NCBI GenBank assembly: GCA_963839365.1
Contig: CAWIUT010000002.1
Coordinates: 310,001-374,000 of the forward strand
Source of the DNA: DASSKA01 sp963839365
Lineage (GTDB): Bacteria; Actinomycetota; Actinomycetes; Propionibacteriales; Nocardioidaceae
Reading direction: 5' to 3'
Length of the DNA stretch: 64,000 nucleotides
In this document: one piece after another, positions 23,331-32,232 of the stretch
Layout: every line of letters begins with the position of its first letter
Numbering within the stretch: position 1 is the stretch's first letter
Position numbers and translations under genes: made by a program
The notes under the pieces: generated by a model
The model's database searches: none
What the model saw: only the letters and a program-made list of their open reading frames with translations
What the model was told of the DNA's origin: nothing

Positions 23331-23855
23331 TTGCGCGTGCTGGGAATCGACCCCGGGCTCACCAGGTGCGGCCTCGGTGTCGTCGAAGGGGTCGCCGGCC
23401 GACCGCTGCGCATGATCGAGTACGGCGTCGTCCGCACCCCTGCTGAGGCGGCCGTCGCCGATCGACTGGTCACGATCGAGGCGGAGATCGAGCGATGGCT
23501 CGATGCGCACCGGCCCGACGCGGTGGCCGTCGAGCGGGTGTTCAGCCAGCACAACGTGACCACGGTGATGGGCACCGCGCAGGCCAGCGGGGTGGCCATG
23601 GTCGCCGCGGCCCGCCGCGGCATCCCGGTAGCCCTGCACACGCCCAGCGAGGTGAAGGCCGCGGTCAGTGGCAACGGTCGCGCCGACAAGGCGCAGGTGG
23701 GGGCGATGGTCACCCGCCTGCTCCGGCTGAGCGAGCGGCCGAGACCCGCCGACGCAGCTGACTCGTTGGCGCTGGCCATCTGCCACATCTGGCGAGGCGG
23801 CGCACAGAGCAGGATCGAGGCCGCCCTCAGCGCGGCGGGAAGGGGCAGCCGGTGA
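23331..23855 (+). CDS. ruvC: Holliday junction resolvase RuvC
   Basis: A 174-residue RNase H-fold endonuclease that cuts Holliday junctions. The acidic catalytic residues are visible in LGIDPGLTRCG, AVERVF and PADAADSLALAICH. The start is an unusual TTG at 23331; GGAAGGG lies 6 nt before it and conserved sequence begins at once. ruvA overlaps the end by 4 bp (GTGA). An SOS box upstream puts the whole ruvCAB unit under LexA. Confidence 0.96.
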   Translation: MRVLGIDPGLTRCGLGVVEGVAGRPLRMIEYGVVRTPAEAAVADRLVTIEAEIERWLDAHRPDAVAVERVFSQHNVTTVMGTAQASGVAMVAAARRGIPVALHTPSEVKAAVSGNGRADKAQVGAMVTRLLRLSERPRPADAADSLALAICHIWRGGAQSRIEAALSAAGRGSR

Positions 23856-24466
23856 TCGCCTTCGTGACGGGACGGGTCGCCGCCACCACGCTGACCACGG
23901 CGGTGGTCGAGGTCGGCGGCGTGGGCCTGGAGCTGCGCTGCGCGCCGAACACCCTGGCCACCCTGCACGTCGGCCAGCAGGCCACCCTGCCCACCAGCAT
24001 GGTCGTCCGCGAGGAGTCGATGACGCTGTTCGGCTTCCTGGACGAGGACGAGAAGTCCGTTTTCGAGCTGCTCCAGACGGCCAGCGGGGTGGGCCCCAAG
24101 CTGGCGCAGGCGATGCTCGCCGTGCACTCCCCGGAGGAGCTGCGCCGCGCCGTGAGCACCGAGGACCTGACCACCCTGACCGCCGTGCCGGGGATCGGTC
24201 GCAAGGGGGCGCAGCGGATCGTGCTCGAGCTCAAGGACCGCATCGGTGCCCCGACGGGTACCGCGACCGGCCTCCGCCCGGCGGAGCCCGCCGCGGAGGA
24301 GGACTGGCGGGCTGCGGTGCACGCCGGCCTGGTCGGCCTGGGCTGGTCGGCCAAGGAGGCCGACAAGGCGGTGGAAGCGGTGGCCGGCGAAGTCCCCGTC
24401 GACGGCAGCCCACCCGATGTAGCCGTGCTGCTGCGGGCCGCGCTGCGAACGCTGAGCAAGGCCTGA
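23852..24466 (+). CDS. ruvA: Holliday junction branch migration protein RuvA
   Basis: A 204-residue junction-binding subunit. Domain I (OB fold) begins MIAFVTGRVAA. Domain II has two helix-hairpin-helix motifs, VGPKLAQAMLAVHSPEEL and VPGIGRKGAQRIVLELKDR. Domain III at the C-terminus (GLVGLGWSAKEADKAVEAVA) contacts RuvB. GTG 23852 overlaps the ruvC stop, and ruvB begins 4 bp after the ruvA stop. Confidence 0.96.
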   Translation: MIAFVTGRVAATTLTTAVVEVGGVGLELRCAPNTLATLHVGQQATLPTSMVVREESMTLFGFLDEDEKSVFELLQTASGVGPKLAQAMLAVHSPEELRRAVSTEDLTTLTAVPGIGRKGAQRIVLELKDRIGAPTGTATGLRPAEPAAEEDWRAAVHAGLVGLGWSAKEADKAVEAVAGEVPVDGSPPDVAVLLRAALRTLSKA

Positions 24467-24470
24467 CCCG

Positions 24471-25580
24471 ATGGCGGACAAGTCCGGACTCGAGGCGCTG
24501 GAGAGCGCCCACCTGGAGAGCCGTTCGGTGGTGGCCGCCGAGGCGGACGGCGACGAGCGCGCCGTGGAGGCGGCGCTACGCCCTCGCACCTTGGACGAGG
24601 TCATCGGCCAGGTCCGGGTACGCGAGCAGCTGTCCCTGGTTCTCCAGGCCGCGCGGGGGCGCGGCCGGGCGCCCGACCACGTGCTGCTCTCCGGCCCGCC
24701 AGGGCTGGGCAAGACCACGCTGGCGATGATCATCGCGGGGGAGATGACCAGCCCGCTGCGACTCACCTCCGGGCCGGCGATCGTGCACGCCGGGGACCTG
24801 GCCGCCATCTTGTCGGGCATGAACGCCGGCGACGTGCTCTTCGTCGACGAGATCCACCGGATGTCCCGGCCGGCCGAGGAGATGCTCTACGTCGCCATGG
24901 AGGACTTCCGTGTCAACGTGGTCATCGGCAAGGGTCCCGGGGCCACCGCGATCCCGCTGGACATCCCGCCTTTCACGCTCGTCGGCGCGACCACGCGCGC
25001 GGGGCTGCTGCCAAGCCCGTTGCGGGACCGGTTCGGGTTCACCGCGCACCTGGAGTTCTACGAGCCCGCCGAGCTCGAGCTGATCGTGCGCCGGTCCGCG
25101 GAGCTGCTGGGCGTGGAGCTCACCGACGCGGGTGCCGCGGAGATCGCGTCGCGCTCCCGGGGCACCCCCCGGATCGCCAACCGGCTGCTGCGGCGGGTCC
25201 GTGACTACGCCCAGGTGCGGGCCGACGGGCTGGTCACCTTGGACGTGGCTCAGCGCGCCCTCGACCTCTACGAAGTGGACCGCTCCGGGCTCGACCGACT
25301 GGACCGGGCCGTGCTGGACGTGCTCTGCCGCCGGTTCGGCGGCGGCCCGGTCGGAGTCAGCACCATCGCCGTCGCGGTGGGGGAGGAGCGCGAGACCGTC
25401 GAAGAGGTGGCGGAGCCGTTCCTGGTGCGTTCCGGGTTGCTGGCCCGCACGCCGCGCGGCCGGGTGGCGACGCCGGCCGCCTGGGCCCACCTGGGGTTGT
25501 CGGCCCCCGCGGCCACCGGGTCCGGGCCCGATGCCAGCCTGTTCGACGCCCGCGACGAGGACTCCGACATCCAGGCGTGA
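24471..25580 (+). CDS. ruvB: Holliday junction branch migration helicase RuvB
   Basis: A 369-residue AAA+ motor. Walker A is GPPGLGKTTLA (near 75), Walker B with VDEIHR follows near 126, and TTRAGLLPSPLRDRFG carries the sensor and arginine-finger region. The C-terminal winged helix has RRFGGGPVGVSTIAVAVGEE and GLLARTPRGRVAT. The tail after about 350 (GPDASLFDARDEDSDIQA) is acidic and longer than in E. coli. It ends the SOS operon; a hairpin follows. Confidence 0.96.
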   Translation: MADKSGLEALESAHLESRSVVAAEADGDERAVEAALRPRTLDEVIGQVRVREQLSLVLQAARGRGRAPDHVLLSGPPGLGKTTLAMIIAGEMTSPLRLTSGPAIVHAGDLAAILSGMNAGDVLFVDEIHRMSRPAEEMLYVAMEDFRVNVVIGKGPGATAIPLDIPPFTLVGATTRAGLLPSPLRDRFGFTAHLEFYEPAELELIVRRSAELLGVELTDAGAAEIASRSRGTPRIANRLLRRVRDYAQVRADGLVTLDVAQRALDLYEVDRSGLDRLDRAVLDVLCRRFGGGPVGVSTIAVAVGEERETVEEVAEPFLVRSGLLARTPRGRVATPAAWAHLGLSAPAATGSGPDASLFDARDEDSDIQA

Positions 25581-25589
25581 CGCGCGCGC

Positions 25590-25610
25590 AGGGCGCTGCT
25601 CCTGCGCCCT
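25590..25610 (+). terminator. hairpin after ruvB
   Basis: AGGGCGC / GCGCCCT is a perfect 7-bp stem with a 7-nt loop, 10 nt after the ruvB stop and 15 bp before the yajC promoter element. There is no T-tract, as is common in high-GC actinobacteria. Confidence 0.55.
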
Positions 25611-25624
25611 CTCGCTGCGGCAGT

Positions 25625-25630
25625 TAGACT
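25625..25630 (+). promoter_or_regulatory. -10 element (TAGACT) of yajC-secD-secF
   Basis: TAGACT directly follows the ruvB hairpin and would give a leader of about 90 nt before yajC. The leader has no riboswitch fold I recognise. Confidence 0.5.
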
Positions 25631-25726
25631 CCTTCCTTGGCCAAGGGTTTACCGGCCACGATGCGTTCTGCCCGGGATCGACCGGGGAGCGTCCCCACCA
25701 AGCAGCCGTTGAGGAGAGATTCGTTC

Positions 25727-26104
25727 GTGTCAAACAACCTGGCGACGTTCCTCCCGCTTGTCCTGATCGTCCTGGTGTTCTGGTTCCTCGTCATGAGGCC
25801 GGCCCGCCGGCGGCAGCAGCAGATGTCGAACGTGCAGTCCAGCCTCGGCCCCGGGACGCAGGTGATGCTGAACTCGGGGATCTACGGCACCGTCGTAGCC
25901 GTTGCCGACGACTCGGTCCGTGTGGAGATCGCGCCCGGAACGGTGATCAAGGTGGCCCGGCAGGCTGTAGTACGGGTGGTGGAGGACACCACCGGTACGG
26001 CGAACCCGACCACCGAGCCTCCCACCGACGAGCCGGGAACCGGTGCGGACCGCGGCCCCGACGAGGGGCTGCCGCCCGCGCCGGGCAGCGCGGACGACAA
26101 GTAG
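25727..26104 (+). CDS. yajC: preprotein translocase subunit YajC
   Basis: A 125-residue membrane protein with one N-terminal helix (LPLVLIVLVFWFLVMRPARR) and the YajC core QQMSNVQSSLGPGTQVMLNS, then GIYGTVVAVADDSVRVEIAP. It forms part of the holo-translocon with SecDF. GTG 25727 follows GAGGAGAGA. The C-terminal 35 residues are Pro/Thr/Glu-rich and disordered. secD starts 64 bp downstream. Confidence 0.93.
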   Translation: MSNNLATFLPLVLIVLVFWFLVMRPARRRQQQMSNVQSSLGPGTQVMLNSGIYGTVVAVADDSVRVEIAPGTVIKVARQAVVRVVEDTTGTANPTTEPPTDEPGTGADRGPDEGLPPAPGSADDK

Positions 26105-26168
26105 TCATCAACCGGGCCGGCCGGTCATCGACCGAACGGGCGGCCCGACCGACGAGGAGCGAGTAACA

Positions 26169-27938
26169 GTGGCGAGAAACGCGCGCCGCCCCGGGCGGGC
26201 GCTCATCACCTTCGCGGTGGTGGTCGCGGCCGTCTACGGCCTGGTGGCCCTTGGTGGCGTCTGGAAGCCCAAGCTGGGCCTCGACCTGCAGGGCGGCACC
26301 ATGATCACGTTGAGCGCCAACACCACGACCGGGCAGCAGATCACGCAGCAGAAGATGCAGCAGGCGGTGTCGATCATCTCGCAGCGCGTCAACGGCAGCG
26401 GGGTCACGGAAGCGACCGTCGGGCTGCAGGGCAACAACAACATCGTGGTGCAGATCCCGGGCCAGAACCGCAAGAACCTGGTCGACACGGTCAAGCAGAC
26501 CGCCCAGCTGCGCTTCCGCCTGGTCGCCGCCGAGGCCTATGGTCGCCCGGCTCCGAAGACGCCGGCCGCGACGCCGAGCGGCGGTGTGTCCCCGTCGAGC
26601 AAGCCGTCCGCTGGTCCGTCCGCTGGTCCTTCTACTGGGCCTTCTACTGGGGCGAAGGCCAAGCCGTCCGGGGCCGCCTCCCCGCGGGGCCGGGCACTGT
26701 CCAGCGACCTGCTGCGCGCCGACAAGAAGAAGGCCAAGAAGCAGCCCTCCTCGAGCCCGAGCCCCAGTGCCGCCCCAACCGCGTCGGCCTCCCCGCTGAC
26801 CGGAAGCACCCCGACCACCAGCCAGGGCGCGCCGGTGGACCAGCCACTGCAGTGGATGGACAACCCCGGGTCGAAGTGGCTGCAGAAGTTCCAGGCGTTC
26901 ACCTGCCCCAAGAAGGGTGAGGCGCTGCATCCGGGGGTCGACCAGCCGAACATGCCGCTGATCACCTGCAACGGTCAGGGCGAGAAGTTCCTGCTCTCGA
27001 ACGCGCTCATCGAGGGCACCCAGCTCAGCGACGCCTCGGCCGGCATCCCGCAGAACCAGGTCAGCTGGGTGGTCAACCTCTCGTTCAAGAGCAGCGCGCG
27101 CAAGACGTTCGGCGACGTGACGACCAAGCTGGCCGGCACGCACAAGCAGTTCGCGATCGTGCTGGACGGCAAGGTCATCTCGCACCCGCAGGTCATCTCT
27201 CCGATCCTCGACGGGAACGCCCAGATCAGCGGCAACTTCAACCAGACCTCGGCGCAGTCGCTGGCCAACAGCCTGAAGTACGGCGCGCTGCCGCTGAAGT
27301 TCACCGTCCCGGTGGTCACCGAAGAGGGTCCGACCCTGGCGGCGAACCAGCTGTCCGCCGGCTTGCTGGCCGGGGTCGCCGGCCTGCTGCTGGTGCTGCT
27401 GTACTGCATGTTCTACTACCGCGGGCTCGGCCTGGTGGTGGTCTCCTCGTTGATGGTGGCTGCGATCCTCACCTACGCGGCGGTGCTCATCTTGAGCTCC
27501 GCGGTCGGGTTCACACTGACCCTGCCAGGCATCGCCGGTCTGATCGTTGCGGTCGGCATCACCGCGGACTCCTTCATCGTCTACTTCGAACGGATCCGTG
27601 ACGAGATGCGCGAGGGGAAGTCGATGAGGGTCGCGGTGGAGGCGGGCTGGCTGCGCGCCCGGGCGACGTGTCTGGCCGCCGACGGGGTGTCGCTGCTCGC
27701 CGCGGTGGTGCTCTACATCTTCGCCATCGGCGTGGTGAAGGGCTTCGCGTTCACCCTTGGTGTCAGCACCGCGATCGACCTGCTGGTGTTCTTCTTCTTC
27801 ACCAAGCCGTTGGTCACGAAGCTGGCCCAGGTGCGGTTCTTCTACTCCGGTCACAAGCTGTCCGGTCTCTCGCCCGACCACATCGGCATCGAAAAGGTGG
27901 GGCGCAGCCGCACCCGCACGGCCGGAGGTAACGCCTGA
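26169..27938 (+). CDS. secD: protein translocase subunit SecD
   Basis: A 589-residue RND-fold membrane protein that uses the proton-motive force to pull exported proteins. The N-terminal helix is followed by the family signature LGLDLQGGTMITL, then the P1 domain (SIISQRVNGSGVTEATVGLQ), and five C-terminal helices with GLIVAVGITADSFIVYFERI. The P1 region contains an insert of about 100 residues, Pro/Ser/Lys-rich, at roughly residues 125-230, including four tandem 12-bp repeats. GTG 26169 is chosen because it directly precedes the basic N-terminus and membrane helix, with GAGGAG about 10 nt upstream. secF starts at the secD stop with a one-base overlap. Confidence 0.95.
   Translation: MARNARRPGRALITFAVVVAAVYGLVALGGVWKPKLGLDLQGGTMITLSANTTTGQQITQQKMQQAVSIISQRVNGSGVTEATVGLQGNNNIVVQIPGQNRKNLVDTVKQTAQLRFRLVAAEAYGRPAPKTPAATPSGGVSPSSKPSAGPSAGPSTGPSTGAKAKPSGAASPRGRALSSDLLRADKKKAKKQPSSSPSPSAAPTASASPLTGSTPTTSQGAPVDQPLQWMDNPGSKWLQKFQAFTCPKKGEALHPGVDQPNMPLITCNGQGEKFLLSNALIEGTQLSDASAGIPQNQVSWVVNLSFKSSARKTFGDVTTKLAGTHKQFAIVLDGKVISHPQVISPILDGNAQISGNFNQTSAQSLANSLKYGALPLKFTVPVVTEEGPTLAANQLSAGLLAGVAGLLLVLLYCMFYYRGLGLVVVSSLMVAAILTYAAVLILSSAVGFTLTLPGIAGLIVAVGITADSFIVYFERIRDEMREGKSMRVAVEAGWLRARATCLAADGVSLLAAVVLYIFAIGVVKGFAFTLGVSTAIDLLVFFFFTKPLVTKLAQVRFFYSGHKLSGLSPDHIGIEKVGRSRTRTAGGNA
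26604..26651 (+). repeat. four tandem 12-bp units inside secD
   Basis: CCGTCCGCTGGT occurs twice, then CCTTCTACTGGG twice, encoding PSAG-PSAG-PSTG-PSTG. The second pair uses TCT and ACT codons, which are rare around here. The repeats lie in the Pro/Ser-rich insert of SecD. Confidence 0.85.
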
Positions 27939-29206
27939 TGAGCAAGCTCACCAACATGGGGCACGCCCTCTACACCGGGCGACTGTCCATCGACTTCATC
28001 GGGCGGCGCAAGCTGTGGTACGCCATCTCCGGCGTGATCGTGATCGTCGCCATCGCGGGTCTGGCGTTCCGGGGCTTCAACTACGGCATCGAGTTCGTCG
28101 GCGGCGTCCAGTACCAGGTGTCCCTGCCCAGCAGCCAGATCAACAACTCCACGGTCACCGAGATCCAGAACGTGGTGGCGGGCACCGGGATCCCCGCTGC
28201 GGCGCAGCCGGTCGTGCAGACGTCCGGCACCCACAACATCCTGGTGCAGACCAAGCCGCTCAACAACCACCAGGCCGACGCCATCGCCTCGGCGATCCAG
28301 CACCAGGTGCCGCACGTGAGCGCCAAGGACATCAGCCAGGACTCCATCGGAGCGACCTGGGGTGCGCAGGTCGCCAACCGGGCCCTCATCGGGCTGATCG
28401 TCTTCCTGGTCCTGGTGATGCTGTTCATCTGGGCCTACTTCCGAGAATGGAAGATGTCCGTGGCCGGGATCGTGGCGCTGTTCCACGACCTGATCATCAC
28501 CATCGGCGTCTACGCCTGGTCGGGCTTCGAGGTCACGCCCGCGACCGTGACGGGCGTGCTGACCATCTTGGGCTTCTCCCTCTACGACACCGTGGTGGTC
28601 TTCGACAAGGTGCGTGAGAACACCAAGAACCTGGCGCGCAGCCGGCAGACCTACGCCGAGGCGGCGAACCTGGCGGTCAACCAGACGCTGGTCCGGTCGA
28701 TCAACACCTCGCTGGTCGCGTTGCTGCCGGTCGGCGCGATGCTCTACGTCGGCGTGGTCACCCTCGGCTCGGGCGCGCTGAAGGACCTCGCGCTGGCCCT
28801 GTTCGTCGGGATGGCGGCCGGGGCGTACTCCTCGATCTTCATCGCGACTCCCCTGGCGGTGCAGCTGAAGGAGCTCGAGCCCGGCGTCAGGTCGGGCGAC
28901 GCGAGAGTGCGCAGGAAGCGGGCCAAGGTGAACGCCGACCGGTTCGCCGACGTGCCCGCCTACACCGAGGACATGCCGCTGCAGGACCGGCCGCTGCCGC
29001 TGCGGGCCGACCAGGCCGGCGGCCCGGCGCCGGAGGACGAGCCGGCCGGGGATCCGGAGGCCGAGTCGGTGGCCGCGCGACGCGCCGAACGGCGCCCGCG
29101 GTCCACGGCAGGGGAGCGGCCGGCGAACAAGCCGGTCAGCCAGTCCGGCTCCGCCAAGCGCGCCCAGCCGTCGCGTCGTCCTCGCTCGCAGCGCGGCAAG
29201 CGGTGA
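27938..29206 (+). CDS. secF: protein translocase subunit SecF
   Basis: A 422-residue partner of SecD. The start leads into YTGRLSIDFIGRRKLWYAIS and the first helix, then FNYGIEFVGGVQYQVSLP, the SecF version of the family signature. Five C-terminal helices contain LTILGFSLYDTVVVFDKVRE and INTSLVALLPVGAM. The last 100 residues are a charged Arg/Glu/Pro-rich tail not found in E. coli SecF, ending in a basic stretch. It is translationally coupled to secD, and apt overlaps its end by 4 bp. Confidence 0.95.
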   Translation: MSKLTNMGHALYTGRLSIDFIGRRKLWYAISGVIVIVAIAGLAFRGFNYGIEFVGGVQYQVSLPSSQINNSTVTEIQNVVAGTGIPAAAQPVVQTSGTHNILVQTKPLNNHQADAIASAIQHQVPHVSAKDISQDSIGATWGAQVANRALIGLIVFLVLVMLFIWAYFREWKMSVAGIVALFHDLIITIGVYAWSGFEVTPATVTGVLTILGFSLYDTVVVFDKVRENTKNLARSRQTYAEAANLAVNQTLVRSINTSLVALLPVGAMLYVGVVTLGSGALKDLALALFVGMAAGAYSSIFIATPLAVQLKELEPGVRSGDARVRRKRAKVNADRFADVPAYTEDMPLQDRPLPLRADQAGGPAPEDEPAGDPEAESVAARRAERRPRSTAGERPANKPVSQSGSAKRAQPSRRPRSQRGKR

Positions 29207-29784
29207 CCGCCCCGAACGGTGGTCCACACGCCGTGGAACGTGTGATGAGCACGCTGATCCGTGACGTGCCCGACTTCCCGGAGCCGGGCGTGGTGTTCAA
29301 GGACATCACCCCGCTGCTCGCGGACCACGACGCCTTCTCCGCCGCCATCGAGGCGCTCGCCGCCGCCGGCCGCGACGATGGCGGCACGACCGTCGTGGAC
29401 AAGGTCGTGGGCATGGAGGCCCGCGGCTTCATCCTGGCCGCGCCCGTGGCGCTCGCCCTGGGCGCCGGCTTCGTGCCGGTGCGCAAGGCGGGCAAGCTGC
29501 CGGGCGCGACGCATGCGGTCAGCTACTCGCTCGAGTACGGCGAGGCCACCCTCGAGATGCACCAGGACGCCGTGCAACCCGGCGACCGGGTGCTGCTCGT
29601 GGATGACGTGCTGGCCACCGGCGGGACCGTGGCGGCCACCGTGGATCTGGTGCGGACCTGCGGCGCCACGGTCACCGGCGTCGCCGTACTCCTCGAGCTG
29701 GCCTTCCTCCGTGGGCGTGAGAACCTCGGCGACCGGCTTCCGTTGCGGTCGCTGGCCACCATCGGCGCTGGGGTCGAGGCATAG
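29203..29784 (+). CDS. apt: adenine phosphoribosyltransferase
   Basis: A 193-residue type I phosphoribosyltransferase that salvages adenine to AMP. FPEPGVVFKDITPLL is the APT signature. VVGMEARGFILAAPVALALG and VPVRKAGKLPGATHAVSYSL form the base site, and the PRPP loop is VLLVDDVLATGGTVAATVDL. GTG 29203 overlaps the secF stop; an internal ATG after HAVERV would also leave an intact domain. Position between secF and rel is conserved in actinobacteria. Confidence 0.94.
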   Translation: MTAPNGGPHAVERVMSTLIRDVPDFPEPGVVFKDITPLLADHDAFSAAIEALAAAGRDDGGTTVVDKVVGMEARGFILAAPVALALGAGFVPVRKAGKLPGATHAVSYSLEYGEATLEMHQDAVQPGDRVLLVDDVLATGGTVAATVDLVRTCGATVTGVAVLLELAFLRGRENLGDRLPLRSLATIGAGVEA

Positions 29785-29787
29785 ACT
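29782..29787 (+). promoter_or_regulatory. -10 element (TAGACT) of rel
   Basis: TAGACT overlaps the apt stop codon and lies 27 nt before GTG 29815. It could give rel its own short-leader transcript. Confidence 0.4.
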
Positions 29788-29814
29788 GCAAGCAGTCGGA
29801 TCTCAGGAGGGCCG

Positions 29815-32196
29815 GTGGCCGAGGAGCGGGTAGCGCGTCGCCCCGCGGATCTGGCTGCCCCGCCGGGCCGGACGCAGGCCCCCGTCGAGCACAAGCCTGA
29901 GGGCCCGCGGGACCCCCGCACTGCCCCGGGAGGGCCGGCGGGACGCCGGATGCGGGCGCGCCTGGCGCGGATGACGACCAAGAGCCAGGCCGGGAACCCG
30001 GTCCTGGAGCCGCTGTTCCGGGTGGTCCGCGGCAACCACCCCAAGGCCGACCTGGCGCTGCTGGAGCGCGCGTACCTCACCGCGGAGCGCGCCCACGGCT
30101 CGCAGATGCGCAAGAGCGGCGACCCGTACATCACCCATCCGCTGGCCGTGGCCACCATCCTCGCCGACATCGGCATGACCGAGCCCACGCTCTGCGCGGC
30201 GCTGCTCCACGACACCGTCGAGGACACCGACTACACGCTCGAGGAGCTGCGCCGCGACTTCGGTGACGAGGTGGCGGCCCTGGTGGACGGGGTCACGAAG
30301 CTCAACAAGGTCAAGTACGGCGACACCGCGCAGGCGCAGACGATCCGCAAGATGATCGTCGCGATGAGCCGGGACATCCGGGTGCTGGTGATCAAGCTGG
30401 CCGACCGGCTGCACAACATGCGCACGCTGCGCTACCTGAAGCAGGAGACCCAGGACCGCAAGGCCCGCGAGACGCTCGAGATCTACGCCCCGCTGGCCCA
30501 CCGGCTGGGTATGAACACCTTGAAGTGGGAGCTGGAGGACCTCGCGTTCGCCACCTTGCACCCGAAGATCTACGACGAGATCGTCCGCCTGGTCGCCGAA
30601 CGCGCACCGTCCCGGGACCAGTTCCTGGCCACGGTGATCGAGCAGGTCGGGAAGGACCTCAAGGACGCCCGGATCAAGGCGACGGTCACCGGACGGCCCA
30701 AGCACTACTACTCGATCTACCAGAAGATGATCGTGCGGGGCCGCGACTTCTCCGACATCTACGACCTGGTGGGCATCCGCATCCTGGTGGACACCGACCG
30801 GGACTGCTACGCCGCCCTCGGCGTGCTGCACTCGCGGTGGAACCCGGTCGCCGGCCGGTTCAAGGACTTCATCGCGATGCCGAAGTTCAACATGTACCAG
30901 TCGCTGCACACCACGGTGATCGGTCCCGCGGGCAAGCCGGTCGAGCTGCAGATCCGCACCTTCGCCATGCACCGGCGCGCGGAGTACGGCATCGCCGCCC
31001 ACTGGAAGTACAAGGAGGGCGTGCGCTCCGGGGTGGACACCAGCCGGCCGCTGACGACCCAGGACGGCGGCAGCAGCGACATGTCCTGGGTCCGCCAGCT
31101 GCTCGACTGGCAGCAGGAGGCCGAGGACCCCGGCGAGTTCCTGGAGTCGCTCCGCTTCGAGATCAACTCCGCCGAGGTGTACGTGTTCACCCCGCGCGGA
31201 GACGTGATCGCGCTGCCCACCGGCTCCACGCCGGTCGACTTCGCCTACGCCATCCACACCGAGGTCGGCCACCACACGATCGGCGCCCGGGTGAACGGCC
31301 GCTTGGTGCCGCTGGAGTCCACGCTCGACAACGGGGACGTGGTGGAGGTGTTCACCTCCAAGGCGCCCACCGCGGCTCCGAGCCAGGACTGGCTCGGCTT
31401 CGTGAAGTCGGCGCGGGCCCGCAACAAGATCAAGCAGTGGTTCACCAAGGAGCGCCGAGAAGAGGCCATCGACCAGGGCAAGGACCAGATCGCCCGGCTC
31501 ATGCGCAAGGAGGGCATGCCGCTCAAACGGGTGCTCACCCACGAGACGCTCTCCACCGTCGCGGGCGAGATGCATCTCGCTGACGTGTCCGCGCTCTACG
31601 CGGCGGTCGGAGAGGGCAACGTCGGCGCGCAGACCGTGGTGCGTCGCGTCATCGACCTGTTCGGGGGCGAGGAGGGCGCGGCCGAGGACCTCGCCGAGGG
31701 TGTCCAGATCACCAGCGAGCGGGCCCGGGCCAAGCAGTCCTCCGGCGGTGACGCCGGCGTCATCGTGCGGGGGCTGTCCGACGTGTGGGTCAAGCTCGCC
31801 AAGTGCTGCACGCCGGTCCCGGGGGACCCGATCCTCGGGTTCGTGACCCGCGGCGCCGGGGTCTCGGTGCACCGCACCGACTGCACCAACGTGGACTCCC
31901 TGAAGGCCTACCCGGAGCGGCTGGTCGACGTGGAGTGGGCGCCGACCGGCCAGTCGATGTTCCTGGTCAACATCCAGGTGGAGGCGCTGGACCGGGCCCG
32001 GCTGCTCTCGGACCTCACCAAGGTGCTGTCCGACGTACACGTGAACATCCTGTCCGCGTCGCTGCAGACGACCCGCGACCGGGTGGCCAAGAGTCGCTTC
32101 ACCTTCGAGATGGGCGACCCGAAGCATCTCGGACACGTGCTGAAGGCGGTGCGCTCCGTGGACGGGGTCTTCGACGCCTACCGCGTCACCCAGTAG
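29815..32196 (+). CDS. rel: bifunctional (p)ppGpp synthetase/hydrolase
   Basis: A 793-residue long RSH protein controlling the stringent response. The HD hydrolase domain has HPLAVATILADIG and the HDTVEDTDYT metal motif (near 132), with intact His-Asp, so hydrolysis should work. The synthetase domain has FSDIYDLVGIRILVDTDRDC and RFKDFIAMPKFNMYQSLHTT. Then come TGS (VYVFTPRGDVIALPTGSTPV, near 456), the helical region with a conserved CCTPVPGD, and a C-terminal ACT domain (from about 716). A basic 60-residue N-terminus precedes it. GTG 29815 follows AGGAGG by 4 nt. It converges on the DUF349 gene. Confidence 0.96.
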   Translation: MAEERVARRPADLAAPPGRTQAPVEHKPEGPRDPRTAPGGPAGRRMRARLARMTTKSQAGNPVLEPLFRVVRGNHPKADLALLERAYLTAERAHGSQMRKSGDPYITHPLAVATILADIGMTEPTLCAALLHDTVEDTDYTLEELRRDFGDEVAALVDGVTKLNKVKYGDTAQAQTIRKMIVAMSRDIRVLVIKLADRLHNMRTLRYLKQETQDRKARETLEIYAPLAHRLGMNTLKWELEDLAFATLHPKIYDEIVRLVAERAPSRDQFLATVIEQVGKDLKDARIKATVTGRPKHYYSIYQKMIVRGRDFSDIYDLVGIRILVDTDRDCYAALGVLHSRWNPVAGRFKDFIAMPKFNMYQSLHTTVIGPAGKPVELQIRTFAMHRRAEYGIAAHWKYKEGVRSGVDTSRPLTTQDGGSSDMSWVRQLLDWQQEAEDPGEFLESLRFEINSAEVYVFTPRGDVIALPTGSTPVDFAYAIHTEVGHHTIGARVNGRLVPLESTLDNGDVVEVFTSKAPTAAPSQDWLGFVKSARARNKIKQWFTKERREEAIDQGKDQIARLMRKEGMPLKRVLTHETLSTVAGEMHLADVSALYAAVGEGNVGAQTVVRRVIDLFGGEEGAAEDLAEGVQITSERARAKQSSGGDAGVIVRGLSDVWVKLAKCCTPVPGDPILGFVTRGAGVSVHRTDCTNVDSLKAYPERLVDVEWAPTGQSMFLVNIQVEALDRARLLSDLTKVLSDVHVNILSASLQTTRDRVAKSRFTFEMGDPKHLGHVLKAVRSVDGVFDAYRVTQ

Positions 32197-32232
32197 CCCC
32201 GGGGCCGCGGACGGCGCGGCGCGGCGGCAGCC

